Positions 7,640 to 17,686 of a DNA stretch of 64,000 nucleotides are shown in pieces (the first letter of the stretch is position 1; every line of letters begins with the position of its first letter). The translations under genes were made by a program, and so were the position numbers. Source of the DNA: an uncultured Ruminococcus sp. (GTDB taxonomy: Bacteria; Bacillota; Clostridia; Oscillospirales; Acutalibacteraceae); the NCBI GenBank assembly GCA_902799245.1, contig CADBZY010000002.1:62001-126000 (forward strand). Direction: 5' to 3'. A model generated the notes under the pieces. The model saw only the letters and a list, made by a program, of their open reading frames with translations, did no database searches and was not told where the DNA came from.

Positions 7640-9111
7640 TAAAGATTTTTTCACATAGAATAGTACGGATTCTGACCGCCGCGGTCATTGCTTCTGCGCT
7701 GCTGCTCTCCTCCGCGTGCAGCAAACGTGAGGTGACCATAACACCCAGCCAATTCACCCGTACGGAAACGCCGCTTCCCAACCCGATGAAGGGCTTTGCC
7801 AGCTTTTACGGGAAAGCCGATCAGGACTCATCCATGGAGTACATCGGACTGAAATTCAACGAGATTTACACCTATCAGAACGGTCAGGGCGCTCTTGACA
7901 CGGAAGAACTGGATGAGAAGCTCTCCAAGGTCGCTGACAGAGGAAACTATGCCATACTGCGAGTGTATATGCTGAATCCCGGATATGTGGATGATGAGCA
8001 GACCGGACTTTTTCTGCCGGAAGAACTGTACAATGAGCTGAAAAGCGCCGGCGATATTTACTACAATCAGGTTCCGAGCGGCAGACTGGAATATCCCGAC
8101 TTCAACAGCGAAAAGCTGATAGAGTGCATGACCGAATTCATCGGGCTGTTTGGCAAAAAATACGACGGGCACGCGGCCATTGCGACAGTTCAGATGGGAC
8201 TGTACGGTTCCTGGGGCGAGTGGAACATGTCGGAATGCAGAAACAGCAACTGCGTCATGACAAACGACAATCTCAGAAGGATTATCGAGGCATACACAGC
8301 CTCCTTCCGCAAGACAAAACTGATGGGACGCAACCCTTCCCTCGGTTATGCCAATGAATATCCCATCGGCTACCACGACGACAATTTCATGTTCAACACA
8401 TCCGACTTCCACACAAAAAGCCTTGAATGGAAATCGCTGCTCAGAAAACAGCACTACACATACGGAACGCTTCAGCAGTTCTACGATTTCATCAACGGCG
8501 ACGGCGGCAAATATGAGTCGCTCTGGGATCTGTGGAAAACCCAGATGTTCGGCGGAGAGCTTTCCGTGCAGATGTCAATGGAGCCCTTCGGCCCTCTCTG
8601 GAGCGGAACAGAACGAGAAGCGCTCGAGTATTGCATCAATCAGTTTCATGTTTCCTGGATCATGGGTGTAGGCGTCGGCGGAATACCCGAAACCAACACA
8701 GCGGAATATCAGGAGTTCCGCAAGGTGGCCGCCAGCTTCGGCTATGATATTTTCATTGATTCGGTCGAGGGTAAAAACAGGACGGCAAAGGTCGTCACCA
8801 CATTCGGCAATTCGGGAATTGCCCCCTTCTATTACGACTGGCAGCCGGAATACCGGATTATCGACGCGGAAGGCGTTTCGGTCTACAAATACCGCGACGA
8901 GGATTTCAGGCTTTCTGTGCTGCTGCCCGGCGAAACAGAGGAATCATTGTTTCTCATTCCCGAGGATCTCAAAGCCGGCGACTATACTGTGCAGCTGCGA
9001 TTTGTCAACCCCGCTGAGGGAGTGTCAAAGAAAGTCATGCCCCTTCGCCTGTCCAATGACCGCGAAATCAGAGACGGCTTCTATGAGCTTGCCAAAGTGA
9101 CAATTGTGTGA
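7636..9111 (+). CDS. DUF4832-family surface lipoprotein
   Basis: 491 residues with a type II signal peptide: basic start, hydrophobic core at about residues 10-24, lipobox LSSAC with Cys28. The mature protein begins soon after with PNPMKGFASFYG, like the NP-x-x-G opening of DUF4832/DUF4874 proteins. About residue 185 it has YGSWGEWN, the W-G-E-W motif of that family, which resembles glycoside hydrolase folds with a catalytic-looking Glu. The last 100 residues look like a beta-sandwich domain. Expected location is the outer face of the membrane. A role in glycan handling is an inference; no enzyme activity can be assigned. It is coupled to the HAD gene before it. Confidence 0.75.
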   Translation: MIKIFSHRIVRILTAAVIASALLLSSACSKREVTITPSQFTRTETPLPNPMKGFASFYGKADQDSSMEYIGLKFNEIYTYQNGQGALDTEELDEKLSKVADRGNYAILRVYMLNPGYVDDEQTGLFLPEELYNELKSAGDIYYNQVPSGRLEYPDFNSEKLIECMTEFIGLFGKKYDGHAAIATVQMGLYGSWGEWNMSECRNSNCVMTNDNLRRIIEAYTASFRKTKLMGRNPSLGYANEYPIGYHDDNFMFNTSDFHTKSLEWKSLLRKQHYTYGTLQQFYDFINGDGGKYESLWDLWKTQMFGGELSVQMSMEPFGPLWSGTEREALEYCINQFHVSWIMGVGVGGIPETNTAEYQEFRKVAASFGYDIFIDSVEGKNRTAKVVTTFGNSGIAPFYYDWQPEYRIIDAEGVSVYKYRDEDFRLSVLLPGETEESLFLIPEDLKAGDYTVQLRFVNPAEGVSKKVMPLRLSNDREIRDGFYELAKVTIV

Positions 9112-9137
9112 TTATTATATTGTTTTCTCAAAGAAAT

Positions 9138-9186
9138 AGACTTGCGCTTCTCCGCAACCGTTCAGGAGCAAGCGCAAGTCTTTTTG
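9138..9186 (+). terminator. Terminator after the DUF4832 lipoprotein gene
   Basis: AGACTTGCGCTT (9138-9149) pairs perfectly with AAGCGCAAGTCT (9170-9181), followed by T residues. The downstream gene is convergent. Confidence 0.9.
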
Positions 9187-9198
9187 TTTTGACGGTAT

Positions 9199-9753
9199 TC
9201 ACTCAGCAGAAGAACGCGAACGCTTTATCGACTTTCGTATTTCCTCAAAAGCAGCATTCTCGCCCTGTTCCGAAAGTATGGTAAGCCAGCTCTCCAAAAG
9301 GTCGGAGGTCTCCGGGTGAATGCTCCTGCGCTTCTTTCCCTTCAGAAAATACTGTAATGGTGACGCATCCGTGTAGTTTTTCTTCATATAGGTCTTGCTT
9401 GCCGCCATGCGGTCACAGAACATTTCGGCCACATATTTCACAGGCATTTTAACAGGCTGACAGAGCCTTGTCACCGGATCGTAGTCCGTCCAGAATTCAA
9501 AATGGTGGCGGTTGCGCCCCTTGTGGTGCATCCATGCGCGGGAATAGCCTATATCCTCACGCTCGGCTTCATTCGGACTCCGCATCCCCTGGAAATACTT
9601 CACGCCGTTCCAGAATTCCGTGGGACTGTACTTGCTCAGGTCATGCCTGAGTCCCTGCCACGGTATTCCGGCGCGGAAACAGTTGACAATTACCTTCCTC
9701 CTGTGGCCGTTAATGGTGTGAAGATGTCCGTAAAATCTTGCTGCAAAATTCAT
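9199..9753 (-). CDS. DUF5662 family protein
   Basis: 184 residues from the ATG at 9753; a GTG at 9765 is an alternative. Neither is ideally placed for the AAAAGGA site, but family members usually start just before the conserved part. The sequence matches the DUF5662 pattern: HLHTINGHRRKV, then GLRHDLSKYSPTEF, WMHHKGRNRHHFEFW and a C-terminal Asp/His-rich helix. The spaced His and Asp residues look like metal ligands of an HD-like helical fold, which is an inference. No biochemical role is established as far as I know. It has no operon partner. Confidence 0.8.
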   Translation of the reverse strand: MNFAARFYGHLHTINGHRRKVIVNCFRAGIPWQGLRHDLSKYSPTEFWNGVKYFQGMRSPNEAEREDIGYSRAWMHHKGRNRHHFEFWTDYDPVTRLCQPVKMPVKYVAEMFCDRMAASKTYMKKNYTDASPLQYFLKGKKRRSIHPETSDLLESWLTILSEQGENAAFEEIRKSIKRSRSSAE

Positions 9754-9916
9754 GTGCGATAACACTGTCCTTTTATTTTTTCATTATAGATATGCTATAT
9801 CAGAAAAACCGATTTGTCAAGTGGTGAGTTTTATTCAAAATATCCCTATATTTTTTGATGAAAAATCTCTACTTTTGGTGAAAATAGGGTTTTTTCTTTT
9901 GAGATGATAATTTAAA

Positions 9917-9945
9917 TTGCATTGTGACGAAACATATATTATAAT
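9917..9945 (+). promoter_or_regulatory. Predicted promoter of the DEAD-box helicase gene
   Basis: TTGCAT (9917-9922), 17-bp spacer, TATAAT (9940-9945). The leader would be about 78 bases long and AT-rich. TTGCAT with a 17-bp spacer recurs at efp and ftsY. Confidence 0.75.
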
Positions 9946-10029
9946 AAATAGTGTACAAAAGAGAGACATAATTTTTAACGAATCAAATAATTTGCGCATA
10001 ACGAAAGGATCGGAGGACAATGATTATTT

Positions 10030-11709
10030 ATGCATACTATACCTTTTACTGAATTTGGGCTTTCCGCGCCTGTGATGCAGGCAATAGACGACATTGGCTA
10101 TGAAGAAGCCACTCCGATACAAACCGAGGCCATTCCGCTGCTCATGAGCGGAAGAGACGTTATCGGGCAGTCACAGACCGGCACGGGTAAAACTGCCGCT
10201 TTCGCCATTCCTGCCATCGAACGGCTGCTCACGGACGGCGAAAAGGGTGTGCAGGTACTCATCCTCTGTCCGACCCGAGAGCTTGCAATACAGGCCTGCG
10301 ACGAAATCCGCAAGCTGACACGGTACATTGGATTGATTCGTTCCGCGGCTATCTACGGCGGGCAGGACATTGAACGTCAGGTAAAGCAGCTGCAATCCGG
10401 TGTGCAGATTGTTGTCGGCACGCCGGGCAGAGTGATGGATCACATGCGCCGACACACGCTCATGCTGGACAAAGTAAAGATTGCCATTCTTGACGAGGCG
10501 GATGAAATGCTGTCCATGGGCTTCCGCGAGGATATTGACACCATATTCGCCGACATACCCAAGCAGCGCCAGACCGTGCTCTTCTCCGCCACGATGTCTC
10601 CGGAGATCATGGAGATAACCAATCTTTATATGAAGGATCCAAAGGTCATTCGGATTATCCGGAAGGAGCTGACGGTGGAGGGAATCGATCAGTACTACTA
10701 CTACATTCCGCACAGCCACAAAATCGAAGCTCTCAGCCGCCTGATGGACGTGTATCACCCGACGCCCGCGATGGTGTTCTGCAATACAAAGAAGCAGGTG
10801 GACGAGCTTGTGAGCGCCATGCAGCAGCGCGGATATGTCGCCGAGGGCCTTCACGGGGATATGAAGCAGCAGGCGCGCGACCATGTGATGAACACCTTCC
10901 GCAGCGGAAAGGTCGATATACTGATTGCAACAGACGTTGCGGCCAGAGGAATTGACGTCTGCGGCATCGGAGCGGTATTCAATTACGACATACCACAGGA
11001 CGTGGAATATTACGTCCACCGCATAGGCAGAACGGGACGCGCCGGACAATCCGGGCTTGCCTTCACTTTTGTCACCGGTTCCCGGGAAATGGCGGAGCTT
11101 CGCGGCATCATGAACTATACACGCAAAGAGATAACCAAAAGCTCCATTCCCACCAGCGCGCAGGTCATGGAATGCCGCAGACAGCGATTTGTCATGCAGG
11201 TCTGCGAGTCGGTGGAAAACGAGGATCTGAGCGAATACATAAACATGGTGGAACAGCTCACCTACGAAGGTGTTTCTTCGATTGAAATTGCCGCCGCGCT
11301 GCTTAAATCGGAAATGACATCGGGCGGAAAATCCTCCATGCCATCGGAAGCCGACGACTTCGCCTTTGCGGGACACGAGTACCGGAGACAGTTCAACGGC
11401 GGCAGACAGTCAGGACGGGAACGCCGTGACGGCAGATGCGGCTTCAGACGCGGACGCAGCGAACGACCCACCGCCAGAATTTACATCAATCTCGGAAGCA
11501 GCGCAGGACTGCTTCCCAAGCACATTGTCGGCACAGTGGCAGGTGAAACGGGACTTCCCGGCAAATACATAGGCAAGATAGAAATCAATGACCGCTATTC
11601 CACCTTCGACGTACCGCAGGAGGCTGCCGGAACGGTCATAGATACTCTCAATAAAACCCGCATGATCGGCAGAAAGGTCAACGCGAGATTATTCAATGAG
11701 CAATACTGA
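10030..11709 (+). CDS. ATP-dependent DEAD-box RNA helicase with C-terminal DbpA-like RNA-binding domain
   Basis: 559 residues. All core helicase motifs are present: Q motif region (FTEFGLSAPV), AQSQ-type motif I as SQTGTGKT, PTRELA, TPGR, DEADE, SAT, ARGIDV and HRIGRTGR. The last ~75 residues (RIYINLGSSAGLLPKHIVG) form the RRM-like DbpA domain that binds structured rRNA in DbpA/CsdA/YxiN helicases. An Arg/Gly-rich stretch at about 450-475 separates the two. Likely role: ribosome assembly or mRNA unwinding in the cytoplasm. The ATG lies 13 bases after GGAGG. An overlapping ATG at 10020 opens only a ten-codon frame. Confidence 0.93.
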   Translation: MHTIPFTEFGLSAPVMQAIDDIGYEEATPIQTEAIPLLMSGRDVIGQSQTGTGKTAAFAIPAIERLLTDGEKGVQVLILCPTRELAIQACDEIRKLTRYIGLIRSAAIYGGQDIERQVKQLQSGVQIVVGTPGRVMDHMRRHTLMLDKVKIAILDEADEMLSMGFREDIDTIFADIPKQRQTVLFSATMSPEIMEITNLYMKDPKVIRIIRKELTVEGIDQYYYYIPHSHKIEALSRLMDVYHPTPAMVFCNTKKQVDELVSAMQQRGYVAEGLHGDMKQQARDHVMNTFRSGKVDILIATDVAARGIDVCGIGAVFNYDIPQDVEYYVHRIGRTGRAGQSGLAFTFVTGSREMAELRGIMNYTRKEITKSSIPTSAQVMECRRQRFVMQVCESVENEDLSEYINMVEQLTYEGVSSIEIAAALLKSEMTSGGKSSMPSEADDFAFAGHEYRRQFNGGRQSGRERRDGRCGFRRGRSERPTARIYINLGSSAGLLPKHIVGTVAGETGLPGKYIGKIEINDRYSTFDVPQEAAGTVIDTLNKTRMIGRKVNARLFNEQY

Positions 11710-11719
11710 ATCCCACATC

Positions 11720-11757
11720 ACGTCACGAGGAGCTTTTGATTTCCCGTGACGTTTTTG
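11720..11757 (+). terminator. Terminator after the DEAD-box helicase gene
   Basis: ACGTCACG (11720-11727) pairs with CGTGACGT (11745-11752), followed by TTTTGTTT. Confidence 0.85.
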
Positions 11758-11824
11758 TTTGACAGATTTGCCCGACAGTAGTATAATCATTATGACAAAT
11801 CATCAAAAAGGAGCAAGAACCAAA

Positions 11825-12115
11825 ATGATCAAACACATCGTACTTTTCAAGCTGAGCGACAACACCCCGGAAAACTGCGCCAAAACAGCCGATATTCTTC
11901 GCTCGATGGACGGCAAGGTGGATCTGCTGCGCGGAATCACCGTCGGCATCGACAACCTGCACTCTCCCCGTTCCTACGACATCGCGTTGGAAGTGCTGCT
12001 GGACGACATGGACGCACTCGAAGCCTACCAGAGCGACGATTACCACTGTAACGTGGTCAAGAAGCACATGCATTCCGTCGCCTGCGCCAGCGTCGCCATT
12101 GATTTTGACATCTGA
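11825..12115 (+). CDS. Dabb (stress-responsive alpha/beta barrel) domain protein
   Basis: 96 residues, a single Dabb domain. The start is the ATG at 11825, because AAGGAG precedes it and the family begins MIKHIVLFKL; an upstream ATG at 11759 lies in the helicase terminator. MIKHIVLFKLSD, GITVGIDN, SYDIALEVLLDDMDALEAYQ and the closing Asp-rich strand match the dimeric ferredoxin-like barrel family. In plants and actinomycetes such proteins catalyse varied small-molecule reactions; in bacteria most have no assigned function. It sits alone between two terminators. Confidence 0.88.
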   Translation: MIKHIVLFKLSDNTPENCAKTADILRSMDGKVDLLRGITVGIDNLHSPRSYDIALEVLLDDMDALEAYQSDDYHCNVVKKHMHSVACASVAIDFDI

Positions 12116-12127
12116 TGATTGACAGTT

Positions 12128-12153
12128 CTGTCAACCTATCGTTGACAGCTTTT
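12128..12153 (+). terminator. Weak terminator after the Dabb gene
   Basis: CTGTCAA (12128-12134) and TTGACAG (12142-12148) form a 7-bp stem with a 7-base loop, followed by CTTTT. The T-run is short, so readthrough into ilvC is possible. Confidence 0.5.
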
Positions 12154-12166
12154 CCTCAAACATTGA

Positions 12167-13307
<1,141 letters not shown>

Positions 13308-13337
13308 TGACGCTTGATCTGAAATAACCCTTTCTGC

Positions 13338-13376
13338 CGCCTTCATTTGTACGATACACAAATGAAGGCGTTTTTT
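13338..13376 (+). terminator. ilvC terminator
   Basis: CGCCTTCATTTGT (13338-13350) pairs with ACAAATGAAGGCG (13358-13370), followed by six T residues. Confidence 0.92.
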
Positions 13377-13439
13377 GTGTTGCTTTGCTGAGAAACCTGA
13401 GTTATTTTAGCCCGAAATAATCAACATTCGACGCAACTC

Positions 13440-13468
13440 TTGACAAATATCAATAATGGCAATATAAT
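13440..13468 (+). promoter_or_regulatory. Predicted promoter of the transglutaminase-like gene
   Basis: Perfect consensus: TTGACA (13440-13445), 17-bp spacer, TATAAT (13463-13468). It overlaps in-frame ATG codons at 13440 and 13467, which therefore cannot be the translation start. Confidence 0.88.
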
Positions 13469-13553
13469 GAAAGCAGAAAGTCAATGCCGCCCATCCCATA
13501 CGGCATTGCGGTTCGGTTTTGTGAACCAATACAATATGAAAGGGCCTGAAAAA

Positions 13554-15674
13554 ATGAGAAAAAGAAAATTCGCGCTGTCACTGCGAACGCTTCTCACGGC
13601 GGCATTGTTAACGGCATTGCTTACGGCGTCGGCCATGTTTGTCAACGCCAGCGCAGAGAACAGCGACCCAGCGGAAGGGATTACTGCCAATGAATCCTTT
13701 ACGGTTGAAAACGAGCTTTCGCTTGGAATTCAGACGCGCATCTCCTCCAGACTTTACGCAAACGCTTCCCCGGCAGCCTACGTCAGCAGTTACGGCGCAG
13801 AGCTGACCGAAGGCAGCGTCGCGCAGAAGGTTTACAACGGCTTTTACGGAAACTTTGTGACGACGCCCGGCAACAGCCCATTTACAGTCAATTTTGATCC
13901 GGCGGTGAGGGTGAAGGGCGTTGACAACGGCAATGTGAACGCCCAAGGTGAAAAGGTAATAGATATTGACGCTGCCGATCAGGCTTTTATCAATTTTAAT
14001 AAGAGCGTCAATCTCGGTGCCGTCGCTTTTGCTTATGATCATCCGGAGGTTTTCTGGATCAGAAATCATTCGTACAATTTCAGTTCCGCCCCGGTTATTG
14101 ACAATGACGACGACTCTTATGCAATCGATATATCTGCCATCACCATTACCGCGGATGAAGCCTATTCGGGAGCATACAGCCAGCGCGACACTGTGAATAA
14201 CGGCATTACCGCAGCTTGCAGCGCGATTCAGTCCGGCAATACACGATATGACACCCTCAAAAATATTCACGACTATATCTGCACCAATGCCACCTATGAT
14301 TATGCTGCCGCAGGGCAGAACCAGGCGACCAAGGCTCACACTGCCGCTCCGTTCTTCATTGCAAACGATGGCAAAGTTGTCTGCGAGGGATATTCAAAAG
14401 CCCTGAAAATACTCTGCGACAAATTTGGCATTCCGTGTGCGCTCGTTTGCGGGGATGCGAAAACGGAAAACGGCAAGGAAGCCCACATGTGGACATACGT
14501 AAAAATGGACGACGGCTTATGGTACGCCGTTGACGTAACGTGGGATGATCAGAATTCAGGCATAATTACCAGATACTTCCTCAAGGGAAGCAACACCATG
14601 ATCAGCGACCACGAACCGAGTCCTCCGTCGGTCAATAATGAAGAAGTCCCCATCTGCTATCCCGTTTTAGAAACAAATGATTACGACCCAGATGCAAACC
14701 AGGGTACAACTCCGACCAATCCTTCGACTTCCCAGCCTTCGATCTCTGATCCTTCGATCTCTGATCCTTCGATCTCTGATCCTTCGATCTCTGATCCTTC
14801 GATCTCTGAGCCTTCGACCTCTGAGCCTTCGACCTCTGAGCCTTCGACCTCTGAGCCTTCGGCTTCTCAGCCTTCGACCTCTGAGCCTTCGGCTTCTCAG
14901 CCTTCGACCTCTGAGCCTTCGGCTTCTCAGCCTTCGACCTCTGAGTCATCTTCCGAAACATCAGCAACAGAAACTACCACAACACAGGCGCAGCCGAAGC
15001 AGATCACTCTCCGCCTCGATGACCCGGACAATGGCTTTGTCAAGTCCGCAGAAATTCCTGAAACCGCCCAAGCAAAGGCAGGCAACGACGATGTGGAACT
15101 GAACAACATAAAAATCGTTGTCACCAAGCTCAACGATACCGAAAAGAAAGCATTGAGCGACGGAATCAGACGCATCAATAACAGCTACGACCCTGACAAC
15201 TCCATCCTGGAAGCATTTGACATCCAACTTAAGGACAACAAAGACCGTACCGTCATGATCACTGAAGGCAAGGTGAAGATTTGTGTTGCATTTTCCAGCG
15301 CACAGACCAACAGATACACCAATTACGTCTACTCCGTTTACCATCAGAACGGTAACGCTGTTGAACGCGTCAAGCCGGTAACCTACAACGCGCAGGGCGT
15401 TTGGTTCGAAAGTGACTCATTCAGTCCCTTCGGTGTGGTGAGTGTAAAGTCAACCGGAGATAAACCTACTCCCGAGACCGGCGAGACTATTCTGATGACG
15501 GTAATTGCTGTTATTATGCTTGCTCTTGCAGCATGTGCCATTGCTTTTGTCATCATCAGAAACAGAGCTTCTTCCGACAACGCGGAAACCGCGGCAACGG
15601 AAAACACCGATTCAGAAAAGCCAGACCCACCGGAAGAAAAGACTTCTGAAGAAGGCGAGCAGAACAGGGAATAA
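13554..15674 (+). CDS. Secreted, membrane-anchored transglutaminase-like protein with Ser/Pro repeat linker
   Basis: 706 residues from the ATG at 13554, which follows AAAGGG and gives a clean signal peptide (residues 1-33). The extracellular part has a transglutaminase core with the triad Cys277 (VCEGYSKA), His311 (EAHMWTYV) and Asp327 (YAVDVTWDD). Bacterial members are mostly proteases or amidases rather than cross-linkers. A 75-residue repeat linker follows (390-464), then a beta-rich domain at about 475-630, a TPETGE sequence at 639-644, one transmembrane helix (about 646-668) and a 38-residue acidic tail. This suggests a wall-spanning enzyme held in the membrane. It has its own promoter and terminator. 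Confidence 0.85.
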   Translation: MRKRKFALSLRTLLTAALLTALLTASAMFVNASAENSDPAEGITANESFTVENELSLGIQTRISSRLYANASPAAYVSSYGAELTEGSVAQKVYNGFYGNFVTTPGNSPFTVNFDPAVRVKGVDNGNVNAQGEKVIDIDAADQAFINFNKSVNLGAVAFAYDHPEVFWIRNHSYNFSSAPVIDNDDDSYAIDISAITITADEAYSGAYSQRDTVNNGITAACSAIQSGNTRYDTLKNIHDYICTNATYDYAAAGQNQATKAHTAAPFFIANDGKVVCEGYSKALKILCDKFGIPCALVCGDAKTENGKEAHMWTYVKMDDGLWYAVDVTWDDQNSGIITRYFLKGSNTMISDHEPSPPSVNNEEVPICYPVLETNDYDPDANQGTTPTNPSTSQPSISDPSISDPSISDPSISDPSISEPSTSEPSTSEPSTSEPSASQPSTSEPSASQPSTSEPSASQPSTSESSSETSATETTTTQAQPKQITLRLDDPDNGFVKSAEIPETAQAKAGNDDVELNNIKIVVTKLNDTEKKALSDGIRRINNSYDPDNSILEAFDIQLKDNKDRTVMITEGKVKICVAFSSAQTNRYTNYVYSVYHQNGNAVERVKPVTYNAQGVWFESDSFSPFGVVSVKSTGDKPTPETGETILMTVIAVIMLALAACAIAFVIIRNRASSDNAETAATENTDSEKPDPPEEKTSEEGEQNRE
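14721..14945 (+). repeat. 15-bp tandem repeat, 15 units
   Basis: Fifteen in-frame 15-bp units of the CCTTCGAnnTCTGAn type encode PSTSQ, four PSISD, PSISE, then PSTSE and PSASQ units, the latter alternating near the end. It forms the flexible linker of the transglutaminase-like protein. The alternation of two unit types suggests higher-order 30-bp duplication. Confidence 0.95.
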
Positions 15675-15733
15675 CGGCAAATGCCTTGATGTTCGCACGT
15701 CTGACACATTGACCAAGGTAATCTGATATAATA

Positions 15734-15790
15734 AAAATCCGCTTTCTACCGACCCGTTTGCGTCGTAGAAAGCGGATTTTTTGTTTTTTT
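15734..15790. terminator. Strong terminator between convergent genes
   Basis: AAAATCCGCTTTCTAC (15734-15749) pairs with GTAGAAAGCGGATTTT (15765-15780), followed by further T residues. The A-run on the left makes it usable from both strands. Confidence 0.92.
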
Positions 15791-15837
15791 TGTTTATCCT
15801 TTGTTTCGGAAGAGTATCTTTGCGCCGGAAAAAACAC

Positions 15838-17115
15838 TTAACGGAGCACCGAACGGAGATTCTTCATCTCCTCCGCTGTCTGTTCCGTATCAAAATACGC
15901 ATAGGAGTACAGCACAAACCCCTTGGCGTTAATTTCATCACCGCGTGTGTACAGCACCTGGTTCATCATAATGTCGTCTGCCTTCTGCCACTTGCCGCCG
16001 TCGGCGTCCGATCCGGCTTTATACAGCGCAAGTCCGATGTAGAGCTTCACATCCGGAGAGGTGACAAGGGCGTCCCATTTGCGGCAGGTTGGTTCAAAGG
16101 GTGCGATGGTATTGTCGTTCGACCAGTAGATCTGCGGAATCAGATAATCGACATATCCCGATTGGCTGCCCCAGGTCTTTACGTCCGCGCCCATGCTCAG
16201 ACAGTTGTCGATATTGCCGGCGGGACTGATGCCGAACAGACACTTGTCGTCCGCGGATTTGACCGCGCTGTACACCGCTTTGACAAGCTGACTGATATTC
16301 TGCGTGCGCCAGTCGGTAAGCGACAGCTTGCCTCCCTGCCCCTTGTAAGCGTTATAAGAAGCGCTGTCGTCAAAACTCTCGTCGTAGGCCGGATAAAAAT
16401 AATCGTCCCAGTGAATGCCGTCAACGTTGTAGCGCTCAACAATCTCACGCGTGCCGTTGACAATCAGTTCCCGCACCTCAGGGATCGCGGGGTTGTAGAA
16501 TTTGCCTTTCTGATAATCAATCACCCAGTTGTCATTATCGGGATTATCGTCATTCCGCCACACCTGATAGGGATTGTCATCGGAAAGCGACGGCGGATAA
16601 ACCCCGTTGGCAAGCATGATGCGCAAGGGATTGAGCCACGCGTGAAGCGCTATTCCTTCGCGGTGTGCCGCTTCCACCGCATAGGCCAGCGGATCGAACC
16701 CGTCTGCCGGCGCCTGCCCCTGCGTGCCTGTCGCAAGGTGCGACCACGGGTAATAGTTTGACTGATAGAGCGCGTCGCCAAACGGACGGACATGAAAGAA
16801 AATCGTGTTCATGCCGTTCTCCTTGGATTTGGAAACTATTTCATCGATCATCTTCTTGTCAACGCCGTTCAAAGTGGGATAAGCCACCCAAACGCCCCGC
16901 AGTTCCCCGGCATCGGCGGAAGGCCTGCCGTATTTGTCCACTCCTTCGCCGTTGCGGGGATATTCGCCGGTATTTTCTCCGGGAGTGACAGTCTCTCCCC
17001 TTCTGCTCATTATGTAAGGCAGCGAACCTAACGCGATGATTCCTACCGTCAGCAATGCGATAACGGCGTAAAAGAGTATCGAGCTTTTTTTACCGGACTG
17101 ATTTGCGCTTTTCAA
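15838..17115 (-). CDS. Membrane-anchored glycoside hydrolase-like protein (GHL10/DUF187 type)
   Basis: 425 residues. The start is TTG at 17115: GGAGG ends eight bases before it, whereas an in-frame GTG at 17130 overlaps that site. A single N-terminal helix (about residues 15-35) anchors it, with the rest outside the cell. Residues from about 70 onward match GHL10: LRGVWVAYPTL, NTIFFHVRPFGDALY, GIALHAWLNPLR, YNVDGIHWDDYFYP and DYLIPQIYWS. GIHWDDYFYP has the paired Asp typical of the putative active site. Related proteins act on peptidoglycan or other glycans; the substrate is unknown. Shared terminator at 15734-15790. Confidence 0.87.
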   Translation of the reverse strand: MKSANQSGKKSSILFYAVIALLTVGIIALGSLPYIMSRRGETVTPGENTGEYPRNGEGVDKYGRPSADAGELRGVWVAYPTLNGVDKKMIDEIVSKSKENGMNTIFFHVRPFGDALYQSNYYPWSHLATGTQGQAPADGFDPLAYAVEAAHREGIALHAWLNPLRIMLANGVYPPSLSDDNPYQVWRNDDNPDNDNWVIDYQKGKFYNPAIPEVRELIVNGTREIVERYNVDGIHWDDYFYPAYDESFDDSASYNAYKGQGGKLSLTDWRTQNISQLVKAVYSAVKSADDKCLFGISPAGNIDNCLSMGADVKTWGSQSGYVDYLIPQIYWSNDNTIAPFEPTCRKWDALVTSPDVKLYIGLALYKAGSDADGGKWQKADDIMMNQVLYTRGDEINAKGFVLYSYAYFDTEQTAEEMKNLRSVLR

Positions 17116-17268
17116 TACTGATTCCTCCACTTGTTCAGAATAATGACGAAGTATTTTTCAAAAATCGACTTTGATTTTCCAAATTCGACTTGACATATTA
17201 ATAATATTATAATACCATTGTAAGGTACGGTAATGTATAAATTGTAAAAAAGGAGATTTCTCAAAAAA

Positions 17269-17604
17269 ATGGATATTTTCAACGGTTCATTTTCAGATGT
17301 CGCAGTGAATATCTGCTTCATCATTCTCGGCATTCATCTTGTGCTTATCAGCCTTTTTGCAGTCTATCAGACAATACGTGACAAGGCGCTTTCCAACGTT
17401 CCGAAGGACTCTCCGAAATACTGGCGCGTCCCCGAAGCACAGCTGCTGCTCATTTCCGCTCTCGGCGGCTCAGTGGCCATGTACCTCACCATGCAGACCA
17501 TCCGCCACAAGACCCAGCACCCCAAATTCATGATAGGCATACCCGCTATCATGGTCGCGCAGGCGGCTCTCGTCGGATTCATTGTCTGGCTGCGTCTTTT
17601 TTGA
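17269..17604 (+). CDS. DUF1294 small membrane protein
   Basis: 111 residues. The region DKALSNV...RVPEAQLLLISALGG, followed by the HKT motif (IRHKTQHPKF), is the DUF1294 signature. Predicted helices are at about 12-34, 58-78 and 86-108. AAAGGAG precedes the ATG. Function is unknown; related domains occur fused to cold-shock domains in proteobacteria. It precedes mreB by 82 bases on the same strand and may be cotranscribed. The AT-rich 17116-17268 gap is divergent and must hold promoters for both sides; I could not choose a single convincing pair. Confidence 0.85.
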   Translation: MDIFNGSFSDVAVNICFIILGIHLVLISLFAVYQTIRDKALSNVPKDSPKYWRVPEAQLLLISALGGSVAMYLTMQTIRHKTQHPKFMIGIPAIMVAQAALVGFIVWLRLF

Positions 17605-17686
17605 TCACGCAGTAATTATAGAATATTCGGACAAACCGTATTTTATGACATCAGACAAAATCTGACGCATAGTTGGGGAGCAGAGA

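Noticed and set aside
13440-13553. Longer N-terminus for the transglutaminase-like protein
   Set aside because: The upstream ATG codons at 13440 and 13467 fall inside a perfect promoter, and the shorter form gives a clean signal peptide.
14721-14945. Possible CRISPR-like array of 15-bp units
   Set aside because: Units are contiguous with no spacers and keep a reading frame; it is a coding tandem repeat.
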